From: Lachnospiraceae bacterium
GTDB lineage: Bacteria > Bacillota > Clostridia > Lachnospirales > Lachnospiraceae
DNA: 64,000 nt
NCBI GenBank assembly: GCA_017392525.1
Contig: JAFOVD010000027.1
Coordinates: 62,001 to 126,000 of the forward strand
Direction of reading: 5' to 3'
Part shown: positions 27,398 through 35,964 of the stretch, in pieces
Layout of the letters: every line of letters starts with the position of its first letter
Numbering within the stretch: position 1 is the stretch's first letter
The notes under the pieces: generated by a model
Databases searched by the model: none
What the model saw: only the letters and a program-made list of their open reading frames with translations
Told to the model about the DNA's origin: nothing
Translations under genes and position numbers: made by a program

Positions 27398-28317
27398 TAC
27401 GTTTAGACTATAATTCAGAATTGAAGATTGATGAGCCGACAGCAGTAACAATCGGTAAGTTCGATGGGATTCATCGTGGCCATGAATTGCTTGCCGGTAT
27501 GGTAAGAAATCATGCTGTGGGCGATATGAAGAGCTTAATAATTACTTTTTCAATTTCTCCAAGAAATGCTTTTTCTGAAGAGAAAAAAGTGCAAACGCTT
27601 ATTACATCAGAGGAAAGAGCGCATATTCTTGAGAAGGAAGGGACGGATTATCTTTTGGAACTTCCCCTTAGTGAGGAAGTGATGCACATGTTGCCGGGCA
27701 ACTTTATAGAAATGCTCTGTGAGCGTTTTCATATGAAGTATCTTTGTGTTGGTTCGGATTTTCGATTTGGATATCAGGGTAGTGGCGATGTAGAGCTTTT
27801 AAAGGAATTTGCTGAAAAGTTCCATTTTGAACTTGATGTAGTGACGAAAATCAAGAGAGAAGAACGGGAAATCAGTAGCACATATATTCGTGATGAGATT
27901 AGTAAGGGAAATATTCGACTTGCAAATGAACTGCTGGGATATCCTTATTTTATCTGGGGAGAGATTGTACATGGCAATCATATCGGTACGAATATGGGCA
28001 TACCTACAATCAATATGATTCCGCCAAATGATAAATTGCTTCCGCCTAATGGCGTATATATTACGGAAGTTGAAATTGAACATCGGGTTTTTCATGGAAT
28101 TACAAATGTTGGTGTTAAACCTACCATTAAAGATGATAATAGTATCAATGTGGAAACTCATATTTTGGATTTTCAGGGGAATCTCTATGAGAAAATTGCC
28201 AGGGTGTCTTTCCTGGAGTTTCTTCGAAAAGAGAAAAAGTTTGATTCGCTTACGGAATTAATGAAACAAATTCGTAAAGACACACAAGATGCGTTTACAT
28301 ATTTTAACAATTTGTAA
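27394..28317 (+). CDS. ribF: Bifunctional riboflavin kinase / FAD synthetase
   Basis: Makes FMN and then FAD from riboflavin. The N-terminal nucleotidyltransferase domain begins with GKFDGIHRGHELL, and STYIRDEISKGN closes it. The C-terminal kinase domain has GNHIGTNMGIPTINM and THILDF. 307 residues. It is translationally coupled to truB and ends the operon before a large terminator. FMN supply matters for RnfD and RnfG encoded 19 kb away. Confidence 0.95.
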   Translation: MIRLDYNSELKIDEPTAVTIGKFDGIHRGHELLAGMVRNHAVGDMKSLIITFSISPRNAFSEEKKVQTLITSEERAHILEKEGTDYLLELPLSEEVMHMLPGNFIEMLCERFHMKYLCVGSDFRFGYQGSGDVELLKEFAEKFHFELDVVTKIKREEREISSTYIRDEISKGNIRLANELLGYPYFIWGEIVHGNHIGTNMGIPTINMIPPNDKLLPPNGVYITEVEIEHRVFHGITNVGVKPTIKDDNSINVETHILDFQGNLYEKIARVSFLEFLRKEKKFDSLTELMKQIRKDTQDAFTYFNNL

Positions 28318-28346
28318 TAATTTGATTAATGTATTATTAATAGAAC

Positions 28347-28403
28347 CGCAGGAAATGCTGTATCTACGCGATTTGCGTAGATATCATTTCCTGCGATTTT
28401 TAT
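28347..28403 (+). terminator. Large intrinsic terminator after ribF
   Basis: Two stacked perfect stems: outer CGCAGGAAATG with CATTTCCTGCG (11 bp), inner TATCTACGC with GCGTAGATA (9 bp) around a GATTT loop, with a small internal bulge and a T-rich tail. It ends the rimP-to-ribF operon. Confidence 0.9.
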
Positions 28404-28432
28404 TTATATGTTACGCAAATGTTACAACTCCG

Positions 28433-28461
28433 TTGACACTGAAAATATATCATGATATATT
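28433..28461 (+). promoter_or_regulatory. Strong promoter of the NlpC/P60 gene
   Basis: Perfect -35 TTGACA (28433-28438), 17-nt spacer and TATATT -10 (28456-28461). This is the best -35 match I found in the window. Transcription starts about 35 nt before the start codon. Confidence 0.8.
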
Positions 28462-28503
28462 ATCTTAGAGTGTTTTTACAGATTTTATATTATGGAGGAC
28501 ATA

Positions 28504-29553
28504 ATGAATAAAAGATTCGTACGCGCATTATCAATTGTTTGTTGCGGAACGTTGCTTGCTGGGGAGGCAAGTTATGTTGGATTTGCAGGAAATGCTACAT
28601 CAGTGCAGTCTTCAAATTCTGTATTGGCAGGTATTTCTGCGGCAACGGTTATGAATTTAAGTGATTATGGTCAGTCGGTATCTGCAGTTGAGATTTCAAC
28701 TACAGGTGCCTCTGGATATGGATATACAAATCTTGGTATTTGCCAGGTGGATGGAAATCTTAATATTAGAGAAGCTGCATCAGAGGATGCATCTCTTGCC
28801 GGTAAGCTTCCAAATAATGCGGGATGTGAGATTCTGGGTCAGGAAGGAGATTGGTATCAGATTACATCCGGTGAGGTAAGTGGATATGTTAAAGCTTCTT
28901 ATATTGTAACGGGACAGGATGCTTTGAATCTGGCATCTACACTTGCAACTACCAAGGCTATCGTTAATACAGATAATTTACGCGTTCGTTCAGAGATGAG
29001 TACAGATGCGTCTGTTATTACAACTGTTTCTTCCGGAGAAGAATTAGAAGTTGTTGAGCAGTTGGATGGATGGGTAAAGGTATCTATAGATGCGGATGAG
29101 GGATATGTTTCCTCAGAATTTGTCACTGTCAAAGAGGGATTAAATGATGCTATGACATTGACAGAGGCACGTTACGGCGAAGGTGTTTCCAATGTTTGCG
29201 TTGATTTGGTTAACAATGCTACACAGTATGTTGGAAATCCATACGTATGGGGCGGAACAAGCCTGACTCATGGAGCAGACTGCTCTGGTTTTGTAATGGC
29301 AATCTATGCGCAGTATGGCATTTCGTTACCACATTCTTCTAGAGCACAGGCAAATTACGGTACAAGAGTTTCTGCATCGGAAGCTCAGCCGGGAGATCTG
29401 TTCTTCTATGGTAGCGGTAAGAGCATAAGCCATGTGGCAATTTATATTGGTAATGGACAGATTGTACATGCGTCATCTAAGAAAACAGGAATTAAGATTT
29501 CAAATGCGTTTTACAGAAATCCAATTTGTGTGACACGTTTGATTAACGAATAA
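28504..29553 (+). CDS. Secreted SH3-domain NlpC/P60 cell-wall endopeptidase
   Basis: Predicted D,L-endopeptidase acting on peptidoglycan stem peptides outside the cell. A hydrophobic N-terminal signal (about residues 5-30) is followed by two bacterial SH3 domains (about 75-135 and 150-210; NIREAASEDA and LRVRSEMSTDA). The C-terminal NlpC/P60 domain has Cys260 in GADCSGFV, His310 and His322. I start at ATG 28504; the ATG at 28492 overlaps the GGAGG ribosome site and is rejected. A single-gene unit: strong own promoter, and the rpsO promoter follows directly. Confidence 0.92.
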   Translation: MNKRFVRALSIVCCGTLLAGEASYVGFAGNATSVQSSNSVLAGISAATVMNLSDYGQSVSAVEISTTGASGYGYTNLGICQVDGNLNIREAASEDASLAGKLPNNAGCEILGQEGDWYQITSGEVSGYVKASYIVTGQDALNLASTLATTKAIVNTDNLRVRSEMSTDASVITTVSSGEELEVVEQLDGWVKVSIDADEGYVSSEFVTVKEGLNDAMTLTEARYGEGVSNVCVDLVNNATQYVGNPYVWGGTSLTHGADCSGFVMAIYAQYGISLPHSSRAQANYGTRVSASEAQPGDLFFYGSGKSISHVAIYIGNGQIVHASSKKTGIKISNAFYRNPICVTRLINE

Positions 29554-29561
29554 GAATTGAG

Positions 29562-29590
29562 TTTACAACATGGTCCGGATATGATATTAT
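29562..29590 (+). promoter_or_regulatory. Promoter of rpsO
   Basis: TTTACA (29562-29567) and TATTAT (29585-29590) spaced by 17 nt, with TGA before the -10 (extended -10). The predicted start is near 29597, just before the structured leader. Confidence 0.72.
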
Positions 29591-29605
29591 CTTAATGTTG
29601 TGTGA

Positions 29606-29650
29606 CCTAGATTCGGTAGACGGACACTCCGACCTTTTACTGAGTTTAGG
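29606..29650 (+). promoter_or_regulatory. Structured rpsO leader, probable S15 autoregulatory RNA
   Basis: A 13-pair outer stem (29606-29618 with 29638-29650) is continuous only if three G-U wobbles are allowed, and encloses a small CGGA/TCCG hairpin. Within the stem a G-U pair (29615/29641) sits next to a G-C pair (29616/29640), the GU/GC element that S15 recognises in 16S rRNA helix 22. It lies between the promoter and the rpsO ribosome site. Several unrelated S15 leaders are known, so this is consistent with autoregulation; I could not match it to a specific class. Confidence 0.6.
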
Positions 29651-29684
29651 CAGGTAATAATAACTAATTAGGAGGATTATAATT

Positions 29685-29951
29685 ATGATCACAAAAGAAA
29701 AGAAACAGGCAATCATCAACGAATATGCTAGAACAGCTGGCGATACTGGTTCACCAGAAGTACAGGTTGCTGTACTTACAGCTAGAATTGCTGAGTTAAC
29801 TGAGCATTTAAAGGAAAATCCAAAGGATCATCATTCAAGAAGAGGACTTCTTAAGATGGTTGGTAAGAGAAGAAATCTCTTAGCTTACTTAAAGAAAGTT
29901 GATATTGAAAGATATCGTTCTCTCATTGAGCGTCTTGGCTTAAGAAAATAA
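29685..29951 (+). CDS. rpsO: 30S ribosomal protein S15
   Basis: Primary 16S rRNA-binding protein, 88 residues. [37 protein letters not shown] and the RLGLRK C-terminus match the family. AGGAGGAT precedes ATG 29685. A terminator follows 15 nt after the stop, and pnp lies downstream, the arrangement also known from Escherichia coli. Confidence 0.98.
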   Translation: MITKEKKQAIINEYARTAGDTGSPEVQVAVLTARIAELTEHLKENPKDHHSRRGLLKMVGKRRNLLAYLKKVDIERYRSLIERLGLRK

Positions 29952-29966
29952 GAGAATTGATAGAAT

Positions 29967-30003
29967 ATGGGCGGAGTAGCAAAACTATTTCGCCCATTTT
30001 TTT
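29967..30003 (+). terminator. Intrinsic terminator between rpsO and pnp
   Basis: ATGGGCG pairs with CGCCCAT, and the stem continues inward through GAGTAG/CTATTT with wobbles to a CAAAA loop. A run of seven T residues follows. Read-through is probably needed for pnp, since I see no clear promoter between it and pnp. Confidence 0.85.
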
Positions 30004-30020
30004 AACACTTTGTGAGCTTT

Positions 30021-30092
30021 GGCAGCAGAAATTCGAGACCACTGAAAAAGATCAGAGGGAATCTGGAGTTTTCAGTAGTTTCGAATGCTGTC
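30021..30092 (+). promoter_or_regulatory. Long imperfect hairpin in the pnp leader
   Basis: GGCAGCA at 30021-30027 pairs with TGCTGTC at 30086-30092. After a 4-nt bulge, TTCGAGAC pairs with GTTTCGAA around 30032-30039/30078-30085. After one mismatch, ACTGAAAA (30041-30048) pairs with TTTTCAGT (30069-30076), and AGAT/ATCT closes the top. That is about 27 pairs with no T-run after it, so it is not a terminator. It resembles the duplex that RNase III cuts in the Escherichia coli pnp leader. Confidence 0.7.
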
Positions 30093-30121
30093 TTAACAAT
30101 AAAAGAATAAGGAGACGAAAA

Positions 30122-32212
30122 ATGGTAAAGACATTTACAATGGATCTTGCCGGTAGACCACTAAAGGTTGAAGTTGGCAAAGTTGCCAAACAGGCGAATG
30201 GAGCGGTTTTTATCCAGTATGGGGAAACAACAGTACTTTGTACAGCAACAGCATCTGACAAACCAAGAGAAGGAATTGATTTCTTCCCATTGTCAGTTGA
30301 ATTTGAAGAAAAGTTTTATTCCGTAGGAAAGATTCCGGGCGGATTTAACAAGAGAGAGGGTAAGGCATCTGAAAACTCTGTACTTACTTCTCGAGTGATC
30401 GATCGTCCAATGAGACCACTTTTCCCAAAGGACTATCGTAACGATGTTACACTTAACAACTTAGTTATGTCAGTTGATCCTGAGTGCCGTCCTGAAATTG
30501 TAGCTATGATCGGTACAGCTATGGCTACTTGTATTTCAGATATTCCATTTGATGGCCCATGTGCAATGACACAGATGGGTATGATTGACGGTGAACTTAT
30601 TGTGAACCCAACTCAGGAACAGTGGGACAATGGTGATTTAAAACTTACAGTTGCTTCCACAAAAGAAAAGGTTATCATGATTGAGGCCGGTGCTAATGAA
30701 ATCTCTGATGAGAAGATGCTTGAAGCAATTTACAAGGCTCATGATGTAAACCAGACAATTATTGCATTGATTGAAGAAATGGTTGCAGAGGTTGGTAAAC
30801 CAAAGCATGCATATGAAAGTTGTGCAATTCCTGAAGAGATGTTCGCAAAGATGAAGGAAATTGTTACTCCTGAAGAAATGGAAGAGGCTGTTTTTACAGA
30901 TGAGAAACAGGTTCGTGAAGAGAACATCAAGGCTGTAACTGCTAAGTTAGAAGAAGCATTTGCAGATAATGAAGAATGGTTAGCTGTACTTGGCGAAGCT
31001 GTTTATCAGTATCAGAAGAAGACTGTTCGTAAGATGATTTTGAAGGATCATAAGCGTCCGGATGGCCGTGCAATCGATCAGATTCGTCCGCTTTCAGCAG
31101 AAGTAGATTTGATTCCACGTGTTCATGGCTCTGCAATGTTCACTCGTGGTCAGACACAGATTTGTGATGTTGTAACTCTTGCACCTCTTTCAGAGGCACA
31201 GAAGGTTGATGGTTTAGATGATAATATTCATGAAAAGAGATATATGCATCATTACAACTTCCCTTCATATTCAGTAGGTGAAACAAAGCCATCTAGAGGA
31301 CCGGGACGTCGTGAAATCGGTCACGGTGCATTGGCAGAGAGAGCTTTACTTCCGGTTCTTCCATCTGTTGAAGAGTTCCCTTATGCAATCCGTGCTGTTT
31401 CCGAAACATTTGAATCAAATGGCTCAACATCAATGGCATCTACATGTGCATCTTGTATGTCACTTATGGCTGCCGGTGTTCCAATTAAGAGAATGGTAGC
31501 TGGTATTTCCTGTGGACTTGTAACAGGTGATACAGATGATGATTACATTGTACTTACTGATATTCAGGGTCTGGAAGATTTCTTCGGAGACATGGATTTC
31601 AAGGTAACAGGTACAACAGAAGGTATCACAGCCATCCAGATGGATATTAAGATTCATGGTTTGACTCGTCCAATCGTTGAAGAGGCAATCAGAAGAACCC
31701 ATGAAGCTCGCTTATTTATCATGGATACATGTATGAAAAAGGCAATTTCTGAACCACGTGCAACTGTTGGTGAGTATGCTCCAAAGATTGTTCAGATTCA
31801 GATTGATCCTCAGAAGATTGGCGATGTTGTTGGTCAGAGAGGAAAGACAATCAATGAAATCATTGATCGTACCGGTGTGAAGATTGATATTACAGATGAA
31901 GGTGCTGTTAGTGTTTGTGGCACTGACAAGGACGCTATGGATCAGGCTATCAATATGATTCAGACAATTACAACTGATTTTGAAAAGGGTCAGATTTTCA
32001 CTGGTAAGGTTGTAAGCATTAAGGAATTTGGTGCGTTTGTAGAATTCGCTCCTGGAAAAGAGGGAATGGTTCACATTTCCAAGGTTTCTAAAGAGAGAAT
32101 TGACCATGTAGAAGATGTTCTTACACTTGGCGATGTAGTAACTGTAATCTGCCTTGGTAAGGATAAGATGGGTAGAATTTCATTCTCAATTAAGGATGTT
32201 CCGGAAGCATAA
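30122..32212 (+). CDS. pnp: Polyribonucleotide nucleotidyltransferase (PNPase)
   Basis: Phosphorolytic 3'-5' exoribonuclease of RNA decay. Two RNase PH domains (about 1-210 and 310-540), a KH domain (IGDVVGQRGKTINEIIDRTG near 560) and a C-terminal S1 domain (GKVVSIKEFGAFVEF near 625) are all visible. The 696-residue length is typical. I start at ATG 30122 after AAGGAGA; the reading frame stays open back to 29957, but that part runs through the rpsO terminator and the leader hairpin and does not look like PNPase. Autoregulation through the leader hairpin is plausible. Confidence 0.97.
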   Translation: MVKTFTMDLAGRPLKVEVGKVAKQANGAVFIQYGETTVLCTATASDKPREGIDFFPLSVEFEEKFYSVGKIPGGFNKREGKASENSVLTSRVIDRPMRPLFPKDYRNDVTLNNLVMSVDPECRPEIVAMIGTAMATCISDIPFDGPCAMTQMGMIDGELIVNPTQEQWDNGDLKLTVASTKEKVIMIEAGANEISDEKMLEAIYKAHDVNQTIIALIEEMVAEVGKPKHAYESCAIPEEMFAKMKEIVTPEEMEEAVFTDEKQVREENIKAVTAKLEEAFADNEEWLAVLGEAVYQYQKKTVRKMILKDHKRPDGRAIDQIRPLSAEVDLIPRVHGSAMFTRGQTQICDVVTLAPLSEAQKVDGLDDNIHEKRYMHHYNFPSYSVGETKPSRGPGRREIGHGALAERALLPVLPSVEEFPYAIRAVSETFESNGSTSMASTCASCMSLMAAGVPIKRMVAGISCGLVTGDTDDDYIVLTDIQGLEDFFGDMDFKVTGTTEGITAIQMDIKIHGLTRPIVEEAIRRTHEARLFIMDTCMKKAISEPRATVGEYAPKIVQIQIDPQKIGDVVGQRGKTINEIIDRTGVKIDITDEGAVSVCGTDKDAMDQAINMIQTITTDFEKGQIFTGKVVSIKEFGAFVEFAPGKEGMVHISKVSKERIDHVEDVLTLGDVVTVICLGKDKMGRISFSIKDVPEA

Positions 32213-32238
32213 ATATTTCGTAAGAAATTGGTGATAGT

Positions 32239-32266
32239 AGAGAGATCGCACTAGCGGTCTCTCTTT
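32239..32266 (+). terminator. Hairpin terminator after pnp
   Basis: An 11-pair stem (AGAGAGATCGC with GCGGTCTCTCT, one wobble) with an ACTA loop and only three T residues after it, so termination may be partial. It lies 19 nt before scpA. Confidence 0.6.
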
Positions 32267-32284
32267 AACCTTGTGAGGTTTAAA

Positions 32285-33037
32285 ATGGAATTAAATGTAA
32301 AATTACAGGCCTTTGAGGGCCCGCTTGATTTGCTGTTGCACTTAATAGATAAGAACAAAGTTAATATTTATGACATTCCTATTGTTGAGATTACGAATCA
32401 GTATATGGAATACATTGAGGAAATGAAACGTCAGGACTTAAATGTTATGAGTGAGTTTCTGGTTATGGCTGCAACGCTGTTATCCATTAAGTCGAAGATG
32501 CTGCTTCCTAAAGTAGAAACTGAAGAGGACGGGGAAGAAGTGGATCCTCGTGCAGAGCTGGTAGAACAGCTACTGGAATATAAGATGTATAAATGTATGT
32601 CATATGAGCTTCGTGATAGACAAATGGGCGCCGAGCAGGTTTTCTATAAAGAGAAAACCTTACCGGACGAAGTGCTTCAGTATGAGCAACCGGTTGATTT
32701 GGAAGAGCTGATGTCGGATGTGACACTTAATAAGCTTAGCTCAATATTCCAATCTGTGATGCGTCGTCAGGAGAATCGTGTCGATCCAATTCGTTCGCAG
32801 TTCGGTACGATTAAGAAGGAAGAGGTTTCCATGGAGGACAAGATGATTTTTGTTCGTGATTTTGCTAAAAGCCATAAGCAATTCAGCTTCCGTAAATTGT
32901 TGGAAAGCCAGGCGACAAAAACAGAGATTATAGTGACATTTTTATCCATTTTAGAATTAATGAAGGATGGAACTATTTCCATTATTCAGGAACATATTTT
33001 TGATGATATTTTAATTGAATCTAAAGTGGCTGCATAG
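32285..33037 (+). CDS. scpA: Segregation and condensation protein A (kleisin)
   Basis: Kleisin subunit that bridges the Smc dimer in the bacterial condensin. The N-terminus VKLQAFEGPLDLLLHLIDKNK is diagnostic, and the C-terminal winged-helix segment (FLSILELMKDG) should bind the Smc head. 250 residues. I start at ATG 32285 after GTGAGG; GTG 32273 has no ribosome site. scpB follows after 15 nt. Confidence 0.95.
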   Translation: MELNVKLQAFEGPLDLLLHLIDKNKVNIYDIPIVEITNQYMEYIEEMKRQDLNVMSEFLVMAATLLSIKSKMLLPKVETEEDGEEVDPRAELVEQLLEYKMYKCMSYELRDRQMGAEQVFYKEKTLPDEVLQYEQPVDLEELMSDVTLNKLSSIFQSVMRRQENRVDPIRSQFGTIKKEEVSMEDKMIFVRDFAKSHKQFSFRKLLESQATKTEIIVTFLSILELMKDGTISIIQEHIFDDILIESKVAA

Positions 33038-33052
33038 GAGTAAGTTGGTTTT

Positions 33053-33634
33053 ATGAATAGAAAAGAGATGGCTTCTATTATCGAGGGAATCCTGTTTGCA
33101 ATGGGAGATTCTGTAGAAGTTTCTAAAATTGCAAAGGCTCTTGAGGCTGATCAGGGTGTTGTGGCTTCAATCTGTGATGAGCTGGCAGAGAAGTATGCAA
33201 ATGATAATCGAGGAATCCGTATTACAAAACTCAATAATAGTTATCAGATGTGTACAAGTGTAGATGTATATGAATATCTGATTAAGCTCGCAAAACAGCC
33301 GAAAAAGTACGCATTGACGGATGTTCTTATGGAGACCTTGTCGATTATTGCGTATAAGCAGCCGATTACAAAGGCTGAAATAGAAAAAATCCGTGGAGTT
33401 TCTTCTGACCACGCAGTCAGTAAGCTGGTAGAGTTCGGTCTCGCACAGGAATTGGGACGATTGGATGCTCCCGGAAGACCGATGCTGTTTGGAACAACAG
33501 AAGATTTTCTACGTTCATTCGGCATTGCTTCCATCACAGATTTGCCATCATTGAATCCGATGCAGGTTGAAGAATTTAAACTTCAGGCGGAAGCAGAAGC
33601 AGAAGATGTTTTGTCGGAAAATATTGATATTTAA
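33053..33634 (+). CDS. scpB: Segregation and condensation protein B
   Basis: Tandem winged-helix partner of ScpA in the Smc-ScpAB condensin. EGILFAMGDSVEVSKIAKAL opens the first winged helix, and TLSIIAYKQPITKAEIEKIRG is the family signature. 193 residues. It ends the scpAB unit directly at a hairpin terminator. Confidence 0.95.
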   Translation: MNRKEMASIIEGILFAMGDSVEVSKIAKALEADQGVVASICDELAEKYANDNRGIRITKLNNSYQMCTSVDVYEYLIKLAKQPKKYALTDVLMETLSIIAYKQPITKAEIEKIRGVSSDHAVSKLVEFGLAQELGRLDAPGRPMLFGTTEDFLRSFGIASITDLPSLNPMQVEEFKLQAEAEAEDVLSENIDI

Positions 33635-33636
33635 AA

Positions 33637-33676
33637 AAAATAGTCCTTCCTGTTCATACACAGGTAGGACTATTTT
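33637..33676 (+). terminator. Intrinsic terminator after scpB
   Basis: AAAATAGTCCT pairs with AGGACTATTTT and, after a T-T mismatch, CCTGT pairs with ACAGG around a 6-nt loop. The flanking A- and T-runs would let it work on both strands. Confidence 0.82.
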
Positions 33677-33724
33677 ATTGCGTAAAATCTTTGTTAAAAA
33701 AATGTCATAATTAATGCAAATCTA

Positions 33725-33753
33725 TTGAAAAATAGGTTTAGGAAGGTTATTAT
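33725..33753 (+). promoter_or_regulatory. Promoter of the carboxyltransferase/sodium-pump operon
   Basis: TTGAAA (33725-33730), 17-nt spacer and TATTAT (33748-33753). Transcription would start near 33760 and leave a 35-nt leader before the first gene. No obvious operator is seen. Confidence 0.65.
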
Positions 33754-33794
33754 TTTTATAGCGCAAATTTATATTTTATTGGAGGATAAAAAGC

Positions 33795-35195
33795 ATGAGT
33801 GATATGAAAAACAGCCCCGCTGTGGCACATATCGAGAGCTTACTTGACGAAAACAGTTTCGTTGAACTAGGTGCTCTTGTTACAGCGAGAAGTACAGATT
33901 TTAGTCTGGACAAAAAAGACACACCATCTGATGGCGTTGTTGTTGGTCACGGACTAATTGATGGAAATCTTGTTTTTGTGTTCAGCCAGGATGCATCTGT
34001 GTTAAACGGAACAATTGGTGAAATGCATGCAAAGAAGATTTTATCGGTATATGATATGGCAATGAAGATGGGAGCTCCTGTTATCGGTTTATTAGACTGT
34101 GCAGGTGTGAGACTTCAGGAATCCGTAGACGCATTAGAGAGTATGGGCGCAATCTATGCGAAAGCCGTAAAGGCATCCGGTATTATTCCACAGATTTTAG
34201 CAATTTATCGTTGTGGTGGCGGTTTATCTGTTTTACCTGCAGTTAGCGATTTTAATTTTATGGTAAAGGACGGTTCTCTATTTGTTAATTCGCCGGATGC
34301 TATTGCCGGAAACAATAGGGACAAGGAGGATACATCTTCTGCAGATTTCCAGTATGAAGCAGGAAATGTTGACTTTGTAGGAACAGAGGATGAGATCGTT
34401 GAACAGATTCGTTCTCTTATTGAATTGCTTCCTGGTTCAAACGTTGAAGGTGGAGCAATTGATGAATGTAATGACGATTTAAATCGTGCATCAACAGACC
34501 TTTTAAGTAAGAGAGTTGATCCTGCCGAATTTGCAAAAGAAGTATCTGATAATAATCTCTTCTTTGAAGTTCGTGCCGGATATGCAAAAGAAATGGTTAC
34601 AGGATTTATCAAGTTAAATGGTGTAACAGTTGGTGTAATTGGAAATAGAGAAAGAGTAGCAGATGAAGAATTTGAAACTGTTTTAACACCTAGAGGTTGT
34701 GAGAAGGCAGCTTCATTTGTAGAGTTCTGCGATGCGTTTGATCTTCCGATTTTATCATTGACAAATGTTGATGGTTATAAAGCATGTGTATGTGCAGAAA
34801 AGAAGTTGGCACGTCAGATGGGTAAACTGGTATTTGCGTTGGAAGGAGCTAGTGTACCAAAGATTAACTTTATTACAGGTAAAGCTTATGGAACATCTTA
34901 CATTATGATGAACTCCAAGGCTATTGGTGCTGATTTGGTATATGCTTTTGCAGATGCAGAGATGGGTATTATGCCTGCTAATCTTGCAGCTAAAATACTT
35001 ACAGAAGATGCAGATAAGTTTGGCGAGGTTGCAGCTGAATTTGATGAAGTTCAGTCTGGAATTCAGAATGCAGCTCGAAGAGGTTATATTGATCGTGTTG
35101 TTAATCCGGAAGATGCACGTAAGTATCTGATTGCCGGCTTTGAGATGCTGTATACGAAGAATGTAGATTTCTACAAGAAACATGGAACGAAGTAG
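33795..35195 (+). CDS. Biotin-dependent carboxyltransferase, 12S/MmdA type
   Basis: Crotonase-fold carboxyltransferase that moves CO2 between a CoA ester and carboxybiotin, as in methylmalonyl-CoA decarboxylase alpha subunit or the 12S subunit of transcarboxylase. Both halves are present: DGVVVGHGLIDGNLVFVFSQD and DCAGVRLQESVDALESMG in the N-half, AKEMVTGFIKLNGVTVGVIGNR and MNSKAIGADLVYAFADAEMG in the C-half. The 466 residues are somewhat shorter than typical MmdA (about 510). It heads a tight operon with an OadG-like protein, a biotin carrier, OadB and an OadA-type subunit. The CoA substrate (methylmalonyl, malonyl, glutaconyl) cannot be told from sequence. Confidence 0.88.
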   Translation: MSDMKNSPAVAHIESLLDENSFVELGALVTARSTDFSLDKKDTPSDGVVVGHGLIDGNLVFVFSQDASVLNGTIGEMHAKKILSVYDMAMKMGAPVIGLLDCAGVRLQESVDALESMGAIYAKAVKASGIIPQILAIYRCGGGLSVLPAVSDFNFMVKDGSLFVNSPDAIAGNNRDKEDTSSADFQYEAGNVDFVGTEDEIVEQIRSLIELLPGSNVEGGAIDECNDDLNRASTDLLSKRVDPAEFAKEVSDNNLFFEVRAGYAKEMVTGFIKLNGVTVGVIGNRERVADEEFETVLTPRGCEKAASFVEFCDAFDLPILSLTNVDGYKACVCAEKKLARQMGKLVFALEGASVPKINFITGKAYGTSYIMMNSKAIGADLVYAFADAEMGIMPANLAAKILTEDADKFGEVAAEFDEVQSGIQNAARRGYIDRVVNPEDARKYLIAGFEMLYTKNVDFYKKHGTK

Positions 35196-35210
35196 AAGAA
35201 AGGTGTACAT

Positions 35211-35948
35211 ATGAAAAAGAGAGTCTTATTGGTTTTATGTGCTCTGGTATGTTTACTCTCGTTTGCTGCTTGTGGGACAACCACAGAAGAAATGTATGGC
35301 AATTATACCGGCACTCAAATTGAATCTGCCATGGAATCCCAGGTAAATTCATTAGAGGGACTGTCTTCAGAAGAATTACAACAGTATCTTGCGGCTTATA
35401 AATCCCAGGCAGAGAGTTCTGATGATGAGAACTATGCATTATATGCGAGCATTTATGAGTCCTGGTCAGAATGTAGACCAGAGGCAGGTGATTTTGTTGG
35501 TTTCTCTGATTTTGATATTTCTAAATCAGGAAAGACAGTTACAGCAACACTTAATATTGATTATTCTAAGCGTGATATGCAGTTGGTCTATGTATTTAAT
35601 GCAAATGATATGAAGATAACTGCAGTAAATACACAGCTTGTATATTCTCTTGGAGAAACAATGGGAAAAGCCGGATTAAACACAATCATGGGCATTTCAA
35701 TTGTATTTGTGATTCTATTGATTTTAAGTCTTTTAATCTATTGTTTCCGTTTTGTTTCCAAAGTTGAGACAAGGGTGGTTAAGAATAAGAGAGAAGAGAT
35801 GAAGCCTCAGGTAAAAGCTGTGGAACCGGTTTCTGAGGATGAAATGGATGATACTGAATTAATCGCTGTAATTGCAGCTGCAATTGCGGCATCTACAGGA
35901 GCTTCTACTGATGATTTCGTAGTTCGTTCCATCAAGAGAAGATATTAA
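35211..35948 (+). CDS. OadG-family membrane subunit with lipoprotein-like extracytoplasmic domain
   Basis: Probable small membrane subunit that assembles the carboxyltransferase with the OadB pump. It differs from usual OadG in size: 245 residues against roughly 80-130. A lipoprotein-like signal ends in SFAAC (Cys21), followed by about 140 residues outside the membrane, one hydrophobic helix near 162-185 (IVFVILLILSLLIYCF), and a cytoplasmic tail. The C-terminus ELIAVIAAAIAAS then FVVRSIKRR is the typical OadG ending. It starts 15 nt after the carboxyltransferase gene. The role of the outer domain is unknown. Confidence 0.78.
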   Translation: MKKRVLLVLCALVCLLSFAACGTTTEEMYGNYTGTQIESAMESQVNSLEGLSSEELQQYLAAYKSQAESSDDENYALYASIYESWSECRPEAGDFVGFSDFDISKSGKTVTATLNIDYSKRDMQLVYVFNANDMKITAVNTQLVYSLGETMGKAGLNTIMGISIVFVILLILSLLIYCFRFVSKVETRVVKNKREEMKPQVKAVEPVSEDEMDDTELIAVIAAAIAASTGASTDDFVVRSIKRRY

Positions 35949-35964
35949 TTAGGAGGTTTATTCG

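Noticed and set aside
29957..30121. In-frame extension of pnp upstream to 29957
   Set aside because: It runs through the rpsO terminator and the leader hairpin, has no ribosome site, and does not resemble PNPase; ATG 30122 has AAGGAGA.
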